DNA of 64,000 nt from Enterococcus silesiacus (GTDB taxonomy: Bacteria; Bacillota; Bacilli; Lactobacillales; Enterococcaceae): positions 3,720,001-3,784,000 of the forward strand of contig CP013614.1 of assembly GCA_001465115.1 (NCBI GenBank), given 5' to 3'. The notes below the pieces were generated by a model. It did no database searches. It saw only the letters and a program-made list of their open reading frames with translations, and was not told the DNA's origin. Below are positions 50,085 to 57,345 of the stretch, piece by piece. Each line of letters opens with the position of its first letter. Positions within the stretch are counted from its first letter, which is position 1. Both the position numbers and the translations under genes were made by a program.

Positions 50085-51930
50085 TTTCATAAAACTTGAA
50101 CCAGGGAAAAAGAAACCTGATCAACAAAATTTAGATGATTTTTATACAGATATAAAAAAGTTAAGTGATGCAGCAGTACGATTAGATGACAGTACAGTTG
50201 TAATTGATTTCGATGAATATCCAGAAATCGGTAAAGCGATGGTGAAGAAATATCCAACGTTCTGGGTTGAAACTAAACGAGGAATTCATCTGTACTACAA
50301 ACGGCCGATCCAAATTAATGGCCACAAAATTCTTTTAAGAAACTGGACCAAGAAAAATACTGTCATCGGTGCGCTTGTTGATTATAAAACAGGGAACAAA
50401 TCCACTGTCACAATTAAACAAAATGGAAAGCTTAGAAAGATACACGGTTCTTTTGAAATGTGGAATGATCTTCCGCCGCTTCCAATCGAATTATTTCCAG
50501 TTCGATTAAAGTCTTCTTTGACTGGAATGGGCGAAGGTAGTCGGAACAGCTCTTTATACAGTCAGCTATTGACTACTAGGGAAATGTACGAGCTAGACTA
50601 TGACACGTTAATAAAGATGGGGGAAACGATCAACGAGTTAGTTTTCTCTGATCCGATCCCAAATAGTGATGTTATCTCAGTAGTGAATTCTGTAAATGAA
50701 AAAGAGATCCTTCAAAATTTAGTTCTCAACCCAAGCGATATGATCGCTACTAGTGAAGCCTTAGCCAAAGAGTTAGAAGTAAAATTTTTCAACGGATCTC
50801 TCTTTCATAGGGAAAATAATTACTGGATAAATGATAAAAATAAATTATTGCGAAAAATAGATAAGCGAATAAAATTGCTACCGAATAAATGGAAGCAGCT
50901 GGTTGATCTATTTCCTGTAAAAGGGGAATTGATTGAAGTATACGATTTTCCCATTCAGTTTAAAAATGATTATATGTTGGATGGTGCCGATATTATTCCG
51001 ATGGCTACAAAAGAATTCACACCATTTTTCTTAAATGCTGAATACAATCCGGATGCTTATGATGAACATGTTGATAAATTCCTAGACTTTTTAAGCAGTG
51101 AGAAAAAGGATCTCAGAAATATCATTGAAGATATGCTTGGCCATGTACTTATGACTCAAGGCTTTCCTCATAAAGTATTTTTCCTAGTCGGATCATCTGG
51201 CGCAAACGGAAAATCAACATTTTTGGAAATGCTAAATTCATTCATCGGGGATTTAGGGTTGAATCTTGCCTTAGAGCAGTTCAACGATCAAACCTCTGTC
51301 ATGGAGCTGGAAGGAAAGCTTGTCAATGTCGGTGATGATATCGATGCTGGATATATGGAAAAATCAATGAACTTTAAAACTTTAGCTTCAGGAAATACGA
51401 TTATGGTTCGTCCAATCTATTCAAAACCTTATAAATTAAAAAATAAGGCGACGCTTATTTTTACAGCTAACGAAATGCCAACATTCAAAGATAAATCTGG
51501 AGGGATAGCAAGACGTATTGTGATCATTCCTTGTGATAATAAAGTAAAAAAAGCCGATCCAAAGATTGACGAGAAACTTTCTTCAGATAATGCAAAATCT
51601 TATCTATTAAATATCGCATTAAATTCTATGCAACGGATAATGAATAACGGCGGCCGCCTCTCCACTTCCGAAACAGTCGACAAGATCACAGATGAGTACT
51701 TTGTAGAAAGTGATTCTATTCTTGGATTTATTCATCAAGATGGAATTGATGAAAATATGACAACTAAAGGTGTATACGATGAATATTTAAAATATTGTGA
51801 AGAAGCTGGAACTAAGCCTTATTCTCAAACTAAATTTACTCAACGCCTTAAATCTACTGGTTTTGAGAAAAAAGAACGACGAATGATGGGGAAAAAATAC
51901 TACTATTACAAATTAATTGATAAAAAATAG
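50077..51930 (+). CDS. Primase-helicase (prim-pol / D5-like SF3 helicase)
   Basis: A 617-residue replicative enzyme starting at GTG. The N-terminal about 150 residues look like a bifunctional prim-pol domain (STVVIDFDEYPEIGKAM with the DxD-like pair, WVETKRGIHLYYK). A D5_N region follows. The SF3 helicase has Walker A LVGSSGANGKSTFLEM (about residues 367-382), Walker B-like KLVNVGDDIDAGY and sensor LIFTANEMP. A C-terminal winged helix (about 550-617) binds DNA. It lies directly before an iteron array, suggesting it initiates phage replication there. Confidence 0.88.
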   Translation: MLNFIKLEPGKKKPDQQNLDDFYTDIKKLSDAAVRLDDSTVVIDFDEYPEIGKAMVKKYPTFWVETKRGIHLYYKRPIQINGHKILLRNWTKKNTVIGALVDYKTGNKSTVTIKQNGKLRKIHGSFEMWNDLPPLPIELFPVRLKSSLTGMGEGSRNSSLYSQLLTTREMYELDYDTLIKMGETINELVFSDPIPNSDVISVVNSVNEKEILQNLVLNPSDMIATSEALAKELEVKFFNGSLFHRENNYWINDKNKLLRKIDKRIKLLPNKWKQLVDLFPVKGELIEVYDFPIQFKNDYMLDGADIIPMATKEFTPFFLNAEYNPDAYDEHVDKFLDFLSSEKKDLRNIIEDMLGHVLMTQGFPHKVFFLVGSSGANGKSTFLEMLNSFIGDLGLNLALEQFNDQTSVMELEGKLVNVGDDIDAGYMEKSMNFKTLASGNTIMVRPIYSKPYKLKNKATLIFTANEMPTFKDKSGGIARRIVIIPCDNKVKKADPKIDEKLSSDNAKSYLLNIALNSMQRIMNNGGRLSTSETVDKITDEYFVESDSILGFIHQDGIDENMTTKGVYDEYLKYCEEAGTKPYSQTKFTQRLKSTGFEKKERRMMGKKYYYYKLIDKK

Positions 51931-52235
51931 CAATCCCTACTTTTAGTAGGAGTCCCCACTTTGTCCCTACTTTTTTTGTGAAAGTGAGGACTGCTCAAAC
52001 CGTTGGCACAACAGTGTTTATATAGTGTAGTCCCTACTATCCCTACTTTTTTTATTACTTAAAGAAAAAAGAGAGGAATATATATAATAATAATAAATAT
52101 ATATAGGGCCTGAAAAAAGTGCGGATAGTAGGGACGATTTGCTTAACCCCTTAAGAGAGTAAGTTTTAAGCAGTCCCTACTTTTAATTTTAAAGTGGGGA
52201 CAAAGTAGGGACTATCCCTACTTTGTAAAATAAAA
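51931..52235. repeat. Iteron array, candidate phage replication origin
   Basis: Eleven copies of the decamer TCCCTACTTT or close variants. Plus strand: 51934, 51953, 51964, 52031, 52040, 52174 and 52215. Minus strand: 51981-51990, 52125-52134, 52191-52200 and 52202-52211. Between the copies lies an AT-rich, easily melted segment (52050-52110, with repeated TAATAA and TATATA). The region is non-coding and directly follows the primase-helicase gene. This is the layout of an iteron-type origin. Confidence 0.78.
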
Positions 52236-52254
52236 ATAAAGAAGGTGATTCATC

Positions 52255-52665
52255 ATTTATGAGTGGGTTAATTCAATAGTTCATATTGATCATGAGTTAT
52301 ATGAGTTAAAAATAACTTTAGAAATTAATAGAAGAGAACTCTCACGATGGCAAAATTATTTAGATGGTGATGATGGAGACCTTGCAAAGCATCAGACATT
52401 TTTAACTGCTTTGCATAAACAAAAACAACTAAAAGGAGTGATTGAAGAATTGGATCAACGAGTTGAAAAATTAGAAAAAGAACGTGAGGAGATTATTCAG
52501 CTCATTGATAAGTTCAATGGATTGAATCAACGAATTTTAAAATTGAAATATGTTGAAGGGTTAACATTAGAATCAATTGCTGATGAGCTGGGATACAGTT
52601 ACTCATACATTAAAAATAAACATGCTGAAATTATGAGGATGATTCGCTTCACTAAAAGAGTATAA
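52255..52665 (+). CDS. RinA/ArpU-like late-gene activator, apparent AUU start
   Basis: A 136-residue protein with a coiled coil (about 65-90; VIEELDQRVEKLEKEREEI) and a sigma-70 region 4-like helix-turn-helix (ILKLKYVEGLTLESIADELG and YSYSYIKNKHAEI). Such proteins activate late or terminase genes in Gram-positive phages. The first usable conventional start, TTG 52411, lacks a ribosome site and would delete 52 residues. The frame is open back to TGA at 52246. AAGAAGGTGATT is followed by ATT at 52255-52257, giving (M)YEWVNSIVHIDHELYELKIT. The MYEW start is, from memory, typical of such proteins, so AUU initiation is favoured. Confidence 0.72.
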   Translation: MYEWVNSIVHIDHELYELKITLEINRRELSRWQNYLDGDDGDLAKHQTFLTALHKQKQLKGVIEELDQRVEKLEKEREEIIQLIDKFNGLNQRILKLKYVEGLTLESIADELGYSYSYIKNKHAEIMRMIRFTKRV

Positions 52666-52667
52666 TG

Positions 52668-52695
52668 AAAAAGAGACACTTAATTGTGCCTCTTC
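52668..52695 (-). terminator. Terminator of the minus-strand TIR-like gene
   Basis: On the minus strand GAGGCAC..GTGTCTC is followed by five T, directly after the gene stop. Confidence 0.8.
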
Positions 52696-52698
52696 ATG

Positions 52699-53601
52699 TT
52701 AAAAAATTACTCCTTTTTGACTTTCCATAAAATTTCTTGCTGACTCCAAAAGCTCATTCACTTCGAATCTATTAAGTCCTCTAGAAGGCATTTCTTTTGA
52801 GTATACAAACTCAATTTGTTTAAAGATACTTGACTTAATAAAATCTTCAGGTTCAATATCAACAGGTATTTTTTGATTTTCCATTAATTTAGCGATATCC
52901 TTAACCATTCTATTCTTAGGAAAACGTTTATTTAATGGTTGAGAGTATTCTATATCCATACTTGAGTACATATTATTTACTCGTTTAAAAATCATGTCTA
53001 TTTTGTCATCCATCCTTGATAGTGCTTCAGACTGTCCGATCGTTTCTTCACCTATAGTTTTAACTGTGATATGCTTAAAGTTCTTTAAAAATGGTGAATA
53101 ATCTGTATCTTTTAATGATTTTTCGTACGTCTTAATGATTTTTTCTTTTAATAATTCTTGAAATTTTAATATCTCTGTATGCCTTAAATCTGCTGGATAT
53201 GTCACATGTTCAATCATCGAGATATCAAACATATAATCAGTTTTGTTATCTTTAATGATAACAACTGGTTTATCAAATGCTAATCTCAATCCAAGCTCTA
53301 ACATAACATTGCCATTTCTTCCGCTAATATCTACGACTACAATTGGATCGTCATAAATATTATTTACGATACTATTATGAATAATATCAATTTCTCCAGC
53401 TGATTCACTAACCATTCTTGGTATAAAATCATGTTCAACAATATCTTTAATGGTATCAATTAAAATTGTTTTAACATCTAAAAATTGTTCATTAGGGTAG
53501 CCCAGCATAGGAGCTAAAGGCATTATTAGTCCGCAATTTATTTCTTTAGATTTTTCTATAGAGACTTCCTTTTTAGAAGAGTTTTTATTCTCTTTAGTCA
53601 T
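52699..53601 (-). CDS. TIR/nucleoside-deoxyribosyltransferase-like cargo protein
   Basis: A 300-residue protein transcribed against its neighbours. Residues about 20-160 look like a Rossmann-type nucleotide-hydrolase fold: GLIMPLAPMLGYPNEQFLDV, IDIIHNSIVNNIYDDPIVVV and DISGRNGNVMLELGLRLAFD, then KPVVIIKDN. The VVxDxSxxNxNVMLELG pattern recurs in TIR-like and nucleoside 2-deoxyribosyltransferase families that cleave N-glycosidic bonds, some of them anti-phage effectors. The C-terminal half is helical. AAGGATG suits the ATG at 53601, 11 codons inside the open frame. A prophage-encoded defence role is inferred, not shown. Confidence 0.6.
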   Translation of the reverse strand: MTKENKNSSKKEVSIEKSKEINCGLIMPLAPMLGYPNEQFLDVKTILIDTIKDIVEHDFIPRMVSESAGEIDIIHNSIVNNIYDDPIVVVDISGRNGNVMLELGLRLAFDKPVVIIKDNKTDYMFDISMIEHVTYPADLRHTEILKFQELLKEKIIKTYEKSLKDTDYSPFLKNFKHITVKTIGEETIGQSEALSRMDDKIDMIFKRVNNMYSSMDIEYSQPLNKRFPKNRMVKDIAKLMENQKIPVDIEPEDFIKSSIFKQIEFVYSKEMPSRGLNRFEVNELLESARNFMESQKGVIF

Positions 53602-53714
53602 ATATTCACATCCTTTTATACTAATATACCACATTAGTATAGTACGTACAGTACTAAGATAGTACCGACATATTGATTTTTTAATGATATTCTATTAGTG
53701 TAGAAAATTTCGAG

Positions 53715-53747
53715 AGGACATTTCACTTTTGTGAGATGTCTTTTTTA
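53715..53747 (+). terminator. Isolated plus-strand terminator
   Basis: GACATTTCAC (53717) pairs with GTGAGATGTC (53731), one mismatch, then six T. No plus-strand gene lies just upstream, so it may insulate downstream genes or end a short RNA. Confidence 0.7.
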
Positions 53748-53816
53748 TCTATTATATAACGCCTTTAAATTCATTTATATCTTTTAAAGTAACGTGTAAC
53801 AGGTTTATAAAATAAC

Positions 53817-53845
53817 TTGTATTACCCCCTTACCCAAGTTAATAT
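53817..53845 (+). promoter_or_regulatory. Promoter of the 53.9-kb gene and methyltransferase
   Basis: TTGTAT (53817-53822), 17 bases, TAATAT (53840-53845), then AAGGAG before the ATG at 53878. Confidence 0.78.
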
Positions 53846-53877
53846 ACATACAACAAAACGATAAGGAGATGTAAACA

Positions 53878-54168
53878 ATGCAAAAAATTACAGAGATGAA
53901 CGGCTATATTTTATTTGAAGACAAAGAAGGATTTGACATAATGGTCAAATATCCAAATAAAGACTTTTATCCATTTATGCATATTCTTGATCCAAGTTTT
54001 CATACAAAAAATAATGAGAAATATGATATTCAAATAAACACCGTATCAAATGGACCGCAAAATATTGAAGGGTTAAAACATACTATAGAACAATATGAAA
54101 AAGCTATTGAGGCTGCTGAATATTTCAAAACAGTTTTAAAAGATAACAAAAATATGGAATTTATTTAA
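53878..54168 (+). CDS. Hypothetical phage protein, 96 aa
   Basis: Not recognised. Starts MQKITEMNGYILFEDKEGFD, with a C-terminal helix ending MEFI. It has its own promoter and terminator, so it is an independent unit. Confidence 0.6.
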   Translation: MQKITEMNGYILFEDKEGFDIMVKYPNKDFYPFMHILDPSFHTKNNEKYDIQINTVSNGPQNIEGLKHTIEQYEKAIEAAEYFKTVLKDNKNMEFI

Positions 54169-54196
54169 AAGCCCTCAAAATTGGGCTTTTTATTTT
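54168..54196 (+). terminator. Terminator after the 96-aa gene
   Basis: AAAGCCC (54168) pairs with GGGCTTT (54184), then a T-run. It overlaps the gene stop. Confidence 0.82.
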
Positions 54197-54206
54197 GGAG
54201 GAAAAT

Positions 54207-55478
54207 ATGAACATACAAAAAATGAATTTATCCGATCTTAAACCTGCGGATTACAATCCGAGAGTAGATTTAAAACCGGGCATGCCAGAATATGAAAAAT
54301 TAAAAAAATCGATTGAAGAGTTTGGATTTATTGATCCGCCGATATTTAATAAACAGACAGGTCATCTTGTTGGTGGTCATCAGCGTGTTTCTGTGGCCAA
54401 AGACTTGGGTATTTCTTCTATTGAAGTGTCTGTGATCGATATTTCATTAGAAAAAGAAAAACAACTGAATATTGCTTTAAATAAAATCTCAGGACAGTGG
54501 GATGAAAATAAACTTGCTATGCTGTTAAAGACATTCAAGGATTATGAGGTTGAGCTATCGGGTTTTGATCCATCTGAAGCGACAGATTTAATTGATCGAT
54601 TTGAATATAATATGGAAATCGAAAAACAGATTGAAGAAGACGCCTTCGATGTTGATTATGCTATTAAAGAAATAAAGAAAAATGGTCCGGTAGCAAAGTA
54701 TGGTGATATCTGGCAGTTGGGTTCCCATCGATTAATGTGTGGTGATGCCACTATTATTTCAGATATTGATCAATTAATGGATGGAGAATCTGCGGATCTA
54801 GTTGTCACTGATCCACCATATAATGTTGCAGTACAATCTGAAAATGAAGAATTGTCTGGTTCTGGACGAGAATCAATACTGAATGATGATATGAGTGATG
54901 AAGAGTTTAAATCGTTTCTTCATGGTGTTTTTGCTGGTTACAATCATTTGATGTCAGATCATTCAGCTATTTATGTTTTCCATGCATCCAGTACTCAACG
55001 AGAATTTGAAAATGCAATGAATGATAATAATATTCTAGTTCGTTCACAATGCATCTGGGTTAAAAACTCTGCGTCTAATGGTTGGAGCCAGTACAAATGG
55101 CAGCATGAACCAGTGTTTTATGCTTATAAAAAGAAATACGCCCCTTTTTGGCAAGGTAATCGTAAACAGTCAACAATTTGGCGTGATGACTTGCTAGAAG
55201 ATCTGCCATCTACTATATGGGAGTGTAGCCGTGGTAATGTGAATGCTTATGTTCATCCTACACAAAAACCGTTATCTCTATTAGCTATTCCTATAAGAAA
55301 TAGTTCAAAAATAGGTAACTTAGTTGTGGATCTATTCGGCGGATCTGGTTCTACTCTTATGTGTGCTCATGAATTAGATCGTCGCTGTTACACATTAGAG
55401 CTTGATCCTACTTTTTGCGATGTGATCATAAAACGATTTGAAGAATCAACGGGTACCAAAGCAATGAAAATTAATTAG
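54207..55478 (+). CDS. ParB-like domain / DNA adenine-N6 or cytosine-N4 methyltransferase fusion
   Basis: A 423-residue orphan methyltransferase. Residues 1-95 are a ParB/Srx-like domain (LKPADYNPR, GGHQRVSVAKDLG). The rest is an N6/N4 methyltransferase: catalytic motif IV DPPYNVAVQS near residue 203 and the S-adenosylmethionine motif VVDLFGGSGSTLMCAHELDR near 377. A start four codons earlier is open, but GGAGG fixes 54207. No restriction gene accompanies it. It may protect phage DNA from host restriction or regulate packaging. Confidence 0.88.
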   Translation: MNIQKMNLSDLKPADYNPRVDLKPGMPEYEKLKKSIEEFGFIDPPIFNKQTGHLVGGHQRVSVAKDLGISSIEVSVIDISLEKEKQLNIALNKISGQWDENKLAMLLKTFKDYEVELSGFDPSEATDLIDRFEYNMEIEKQIEEDAFDVDYAIKEIKKNGPVAKYGDIWQLGSHRLMCGDATIISDIDQLMDGESADLVVTDPPYNVAVQSENEELSGSGRESILNDDMSDEEFKSFLHGVFAGYNHLMSDHSAIYVFHASSTQREFENAMNDNNILVRSQCIWVKNSASNGWSQYKWQHEPVFYAYKKKYAPFWQGNRKQSTIWRDDLLEDLPSTIWECSRGNVNAYVHPTQKPLSLLAIPIRNSSKIGNLVVDLFGGSGSTLMCAHELDRRCYTLELDPTFCDVIIKRFEESTGTKAMKIN

Positions 55479-55542
55479 TTTGTTACATTATCATCTTTCG
55501 GGAACTTGTAACGATTTGGTGATTAATAATAAAAAAAGAAGC

Positions 55543-55656
55543 CGAGTGCTACTAACACTCGACTCTCACACGAGGATATCTCCCCGAAGACACTGAGAAA
55601 GACCGACGTCGGTTTTCAACAGCTCAGTGTCTTTCACTATTTAAACATAGCGGGGG
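55543..55656 (+). ncRNA. Highly structured intergenic RNA or cos-like element
   Basis: A first hairpin CGAGTG/CACTCG (55543-55561) is followed by nested stems: CCCCG (55582)/CGGGG (55651), AGACACTGAG (55588)/CTCAGTGTCT (55623) and the self-complementary CCGACGTCGG (55603). It lies 11 bases before the next gene and 1 kb from terS. A regulatory or small RNA, or a DNA site for packaging, is possible; neither is shown. Confidence 0.5.
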
Positions 55657-55667
55657 GCTTTTCGCAA

Positions 55668-55886
55668 ATGGAAATAAAAGACGAATTACCAAACATAGAT
55701 TTAGAATATGAATTAGAAAAGGCATTAGAACGTGCTGAATCAGTTGAGGAATATAAAAAAATTATACGGGTTGCACTTGGTCAATGGTTACAAAATTTAA
55801 AAAGTGGCCAGATTAAGCTCAATTCCGTTGGTGATTTGAAAGTTTTGATTGAAGCTGACTTGATGCTGAAAGAAATAGAAAAATGA
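55668..55886 (+). CDS. Hypothetical phage protein, 72 aa
   Basis: Not recognised. Acidic and helical (DLEYELEKALERAESVEEYK). GGGGGG in the structured element acts as its ribosome site. Confidence 0.6.
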   Translation: MEIKDELPNIDLEYELEKALERAESVEEYKKIIRVALGQWLQNLKSGQIKLNSVGDLKVLIEADLMLKEIEK

Positions 55887-55928
55887 TGTATACTCTATTA
55901 GTATTATTGTAAAGAGGGGGATATGTGT

Positions 55929-56432
55929 ATGAGAAATGAGAATTTAAGAATAAGAATTTCAGTAAGTTTATTTGTAAGTTCTATTCTAACAAGTGTTCTA
56001 TCCTATAAACTTATGGACAATTGGAATTATTTATCTTCAATTTCTAAAGATTTAATTAGCTATAAAAGTGAGGTAATGGGAACTATAGGGATACTTATCC
56101 TGATAGGATTTTACGGTTTAGTATTTGGCCTTACACCAATGTTTAATGATACAAAAAAACGTAGAGTCAGTGCTTTGACAATGTCAGTTTTAGGTATTGT
56201 ACTCGTTTTAATAGGGATTTTTTCACAACTGAAGGAAGTTGGAACCACTGGGCCAAAATTTTTAATAGTGAGTAGTCTCTTTTTTATGATAGCTTTAAGC
56301 ATTCTCATAGAAATAAGTATATTCATGATGGAACTATTATATAAAAAATTTATGCTACTGGATGAGAAAAATAGGATAACATTAATAATTCCAATTATTA
56401 CATTTTTATTAGGGATGCTATTTAGAAAGTAG
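55929..56432 (+). CDS. Four-helix membrane cargo protein
   Basis: A 167-residue protein with about four membrane segments (ISVSLFVSSILTSVLSY, GILILIGFYGLVFGL, MSVLGIVLVLIGIF, FLIVSSLFFMIALSILIEIS in order). Not recognised. AGAGGGGG spacing favours ATG 55929 over 55923. A membrane protein between early and packaging genes is unusual, so it is a candidate cargo (moron) gene. Confidence 0.6.
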   Translation: MRNENLRIRISVSLFVSSILTSVLSYKLMDNWNYLSSISKDLISYKSEVMGTIGILILIGFYGLVFGLTPMFNDTKKRRVSALTMSVLGIVLVLIGIFSQLKEVGTTGPKFLIVSSLFFMIALSILIEISIFMMELLYKKFMLLDEKNRITLIIPIITFLLGMLFRK

Positions 56433-56478
56433 AAAACAAAACTCAACAAAAAAACGATCGTGAGGTGGTGTGATATGG

Positions 56479-57345
56479 ATGGCTAGACAGCGAGATCCAA
56501 AACGCGACCAAGCGTTGGAAATATTTATAGAACATAACGGAGAGGTGACTAATAGAAAAGTTGCCTCTCTTTTAAGTGTTCCTGAAAAAACTATTTCAGC
56601 GTGGAAGTCTCGTGATAAATGGAGTGCAGTACTGCAAAATAATGATTGTAGTACTGCAAAAGAAAAGTGTAGTACTACGAATAAAGGTGGCGCACCTCGG
56701 GGGAATCAAAATGCTAAAGGAAATAAGGGCAATCAACATGCATCACCTCCAGAAGGTAATAAAAATGCTGTTAAGACTGGAGAGTATGAAAAATTATATT
56801 TTGACCTATTATCCGAAGATGAAAAGTCTGTATATTTGATGAACTTCACATCAGACCAACGTCTGGAACAAGATATCAGAGAACTCTCATTAAGAAAATA
56901 TCGAATGATGAAGCGTATTACGTCAGCTGAAGATAATTTAAATGAATCTGAAATGATTCTCCTTCATGAATTACGAGATCGTAAGAGATATATTGAATCA
57001 AATGGTAAAAAAATAAAGATTACTGAACCTGAATTAATTATTACCGAAAAAAGGGAAAAAATTTCTCCGAAAATTGATAATATTTTAAGGCTAGAAGATG
57101 CACTAACTAGAATCAGTAATCAATTAGCAAAATCGCTTAAATTAAAAAATGAATTAGAGCTATCGGAAAAGAAAAAAGCACTTATTGAAGCACAAGCCAG
57201 AATTGCATCCTTAAAAGCTGATGAACTTGAGCTGGAAATTGTACCTCAGGCTAATCCTACTAATGATAACGATGAGGTGCCAGATGACATTGATGATGAG
57301 ATTGCTAAATTAGAACAAGAGTTAGGGATTGATCATAATGGATAA
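56479..57345 (+). CDS. terS: Phage terminase small subunit
   Basis: A 288-residue TerS that recognises phage DNA for packaging. The N-terminal helix-turn-helix (RDPKRDQALEIFIEHNGEVT, VASLLSVPEKTISAWKSRDK), the glycine/asparagine-rich linker GGAPRGNQNAKGNKG and the downstream coiled coil are typical. GAGGTGG is 10 bases before the ATG at 56479; the GTG at 56470 is too close. It overlaps terL. Confidence 0.87.
   Translation: MARQRDPKRDQALEIFIEHNGEVTNRKVASLLSVPEKTISAWKSRDKWSAVLQNNDCSTAKEKCSTTNKGGAPRGNQNAKGNKGNQHASPPEGNKNAVKTGEYEKLYFDLLSEDEKSVYLMNFTSDQRLEQDIRELSLRKYRMMKRITSAEDNLNESEMILLHELRDRKRYIESNGKKIKITEPELIITEKREKISPKIDNILRLEDALTRISNQLAKSLKLKNELELSEKKKALIEAQARIASLKADELELEIVPQANPTNDNDEVPDDIDDEIAKLEQELGIDHNG

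Noticed and set aside
51931..52235. Repeated TCCCTACTTT units considered as a CRISPR array
   Set aside because: Units are only 10 bp, occur in both orientations and with irregular spacing, and no cas genes are present.
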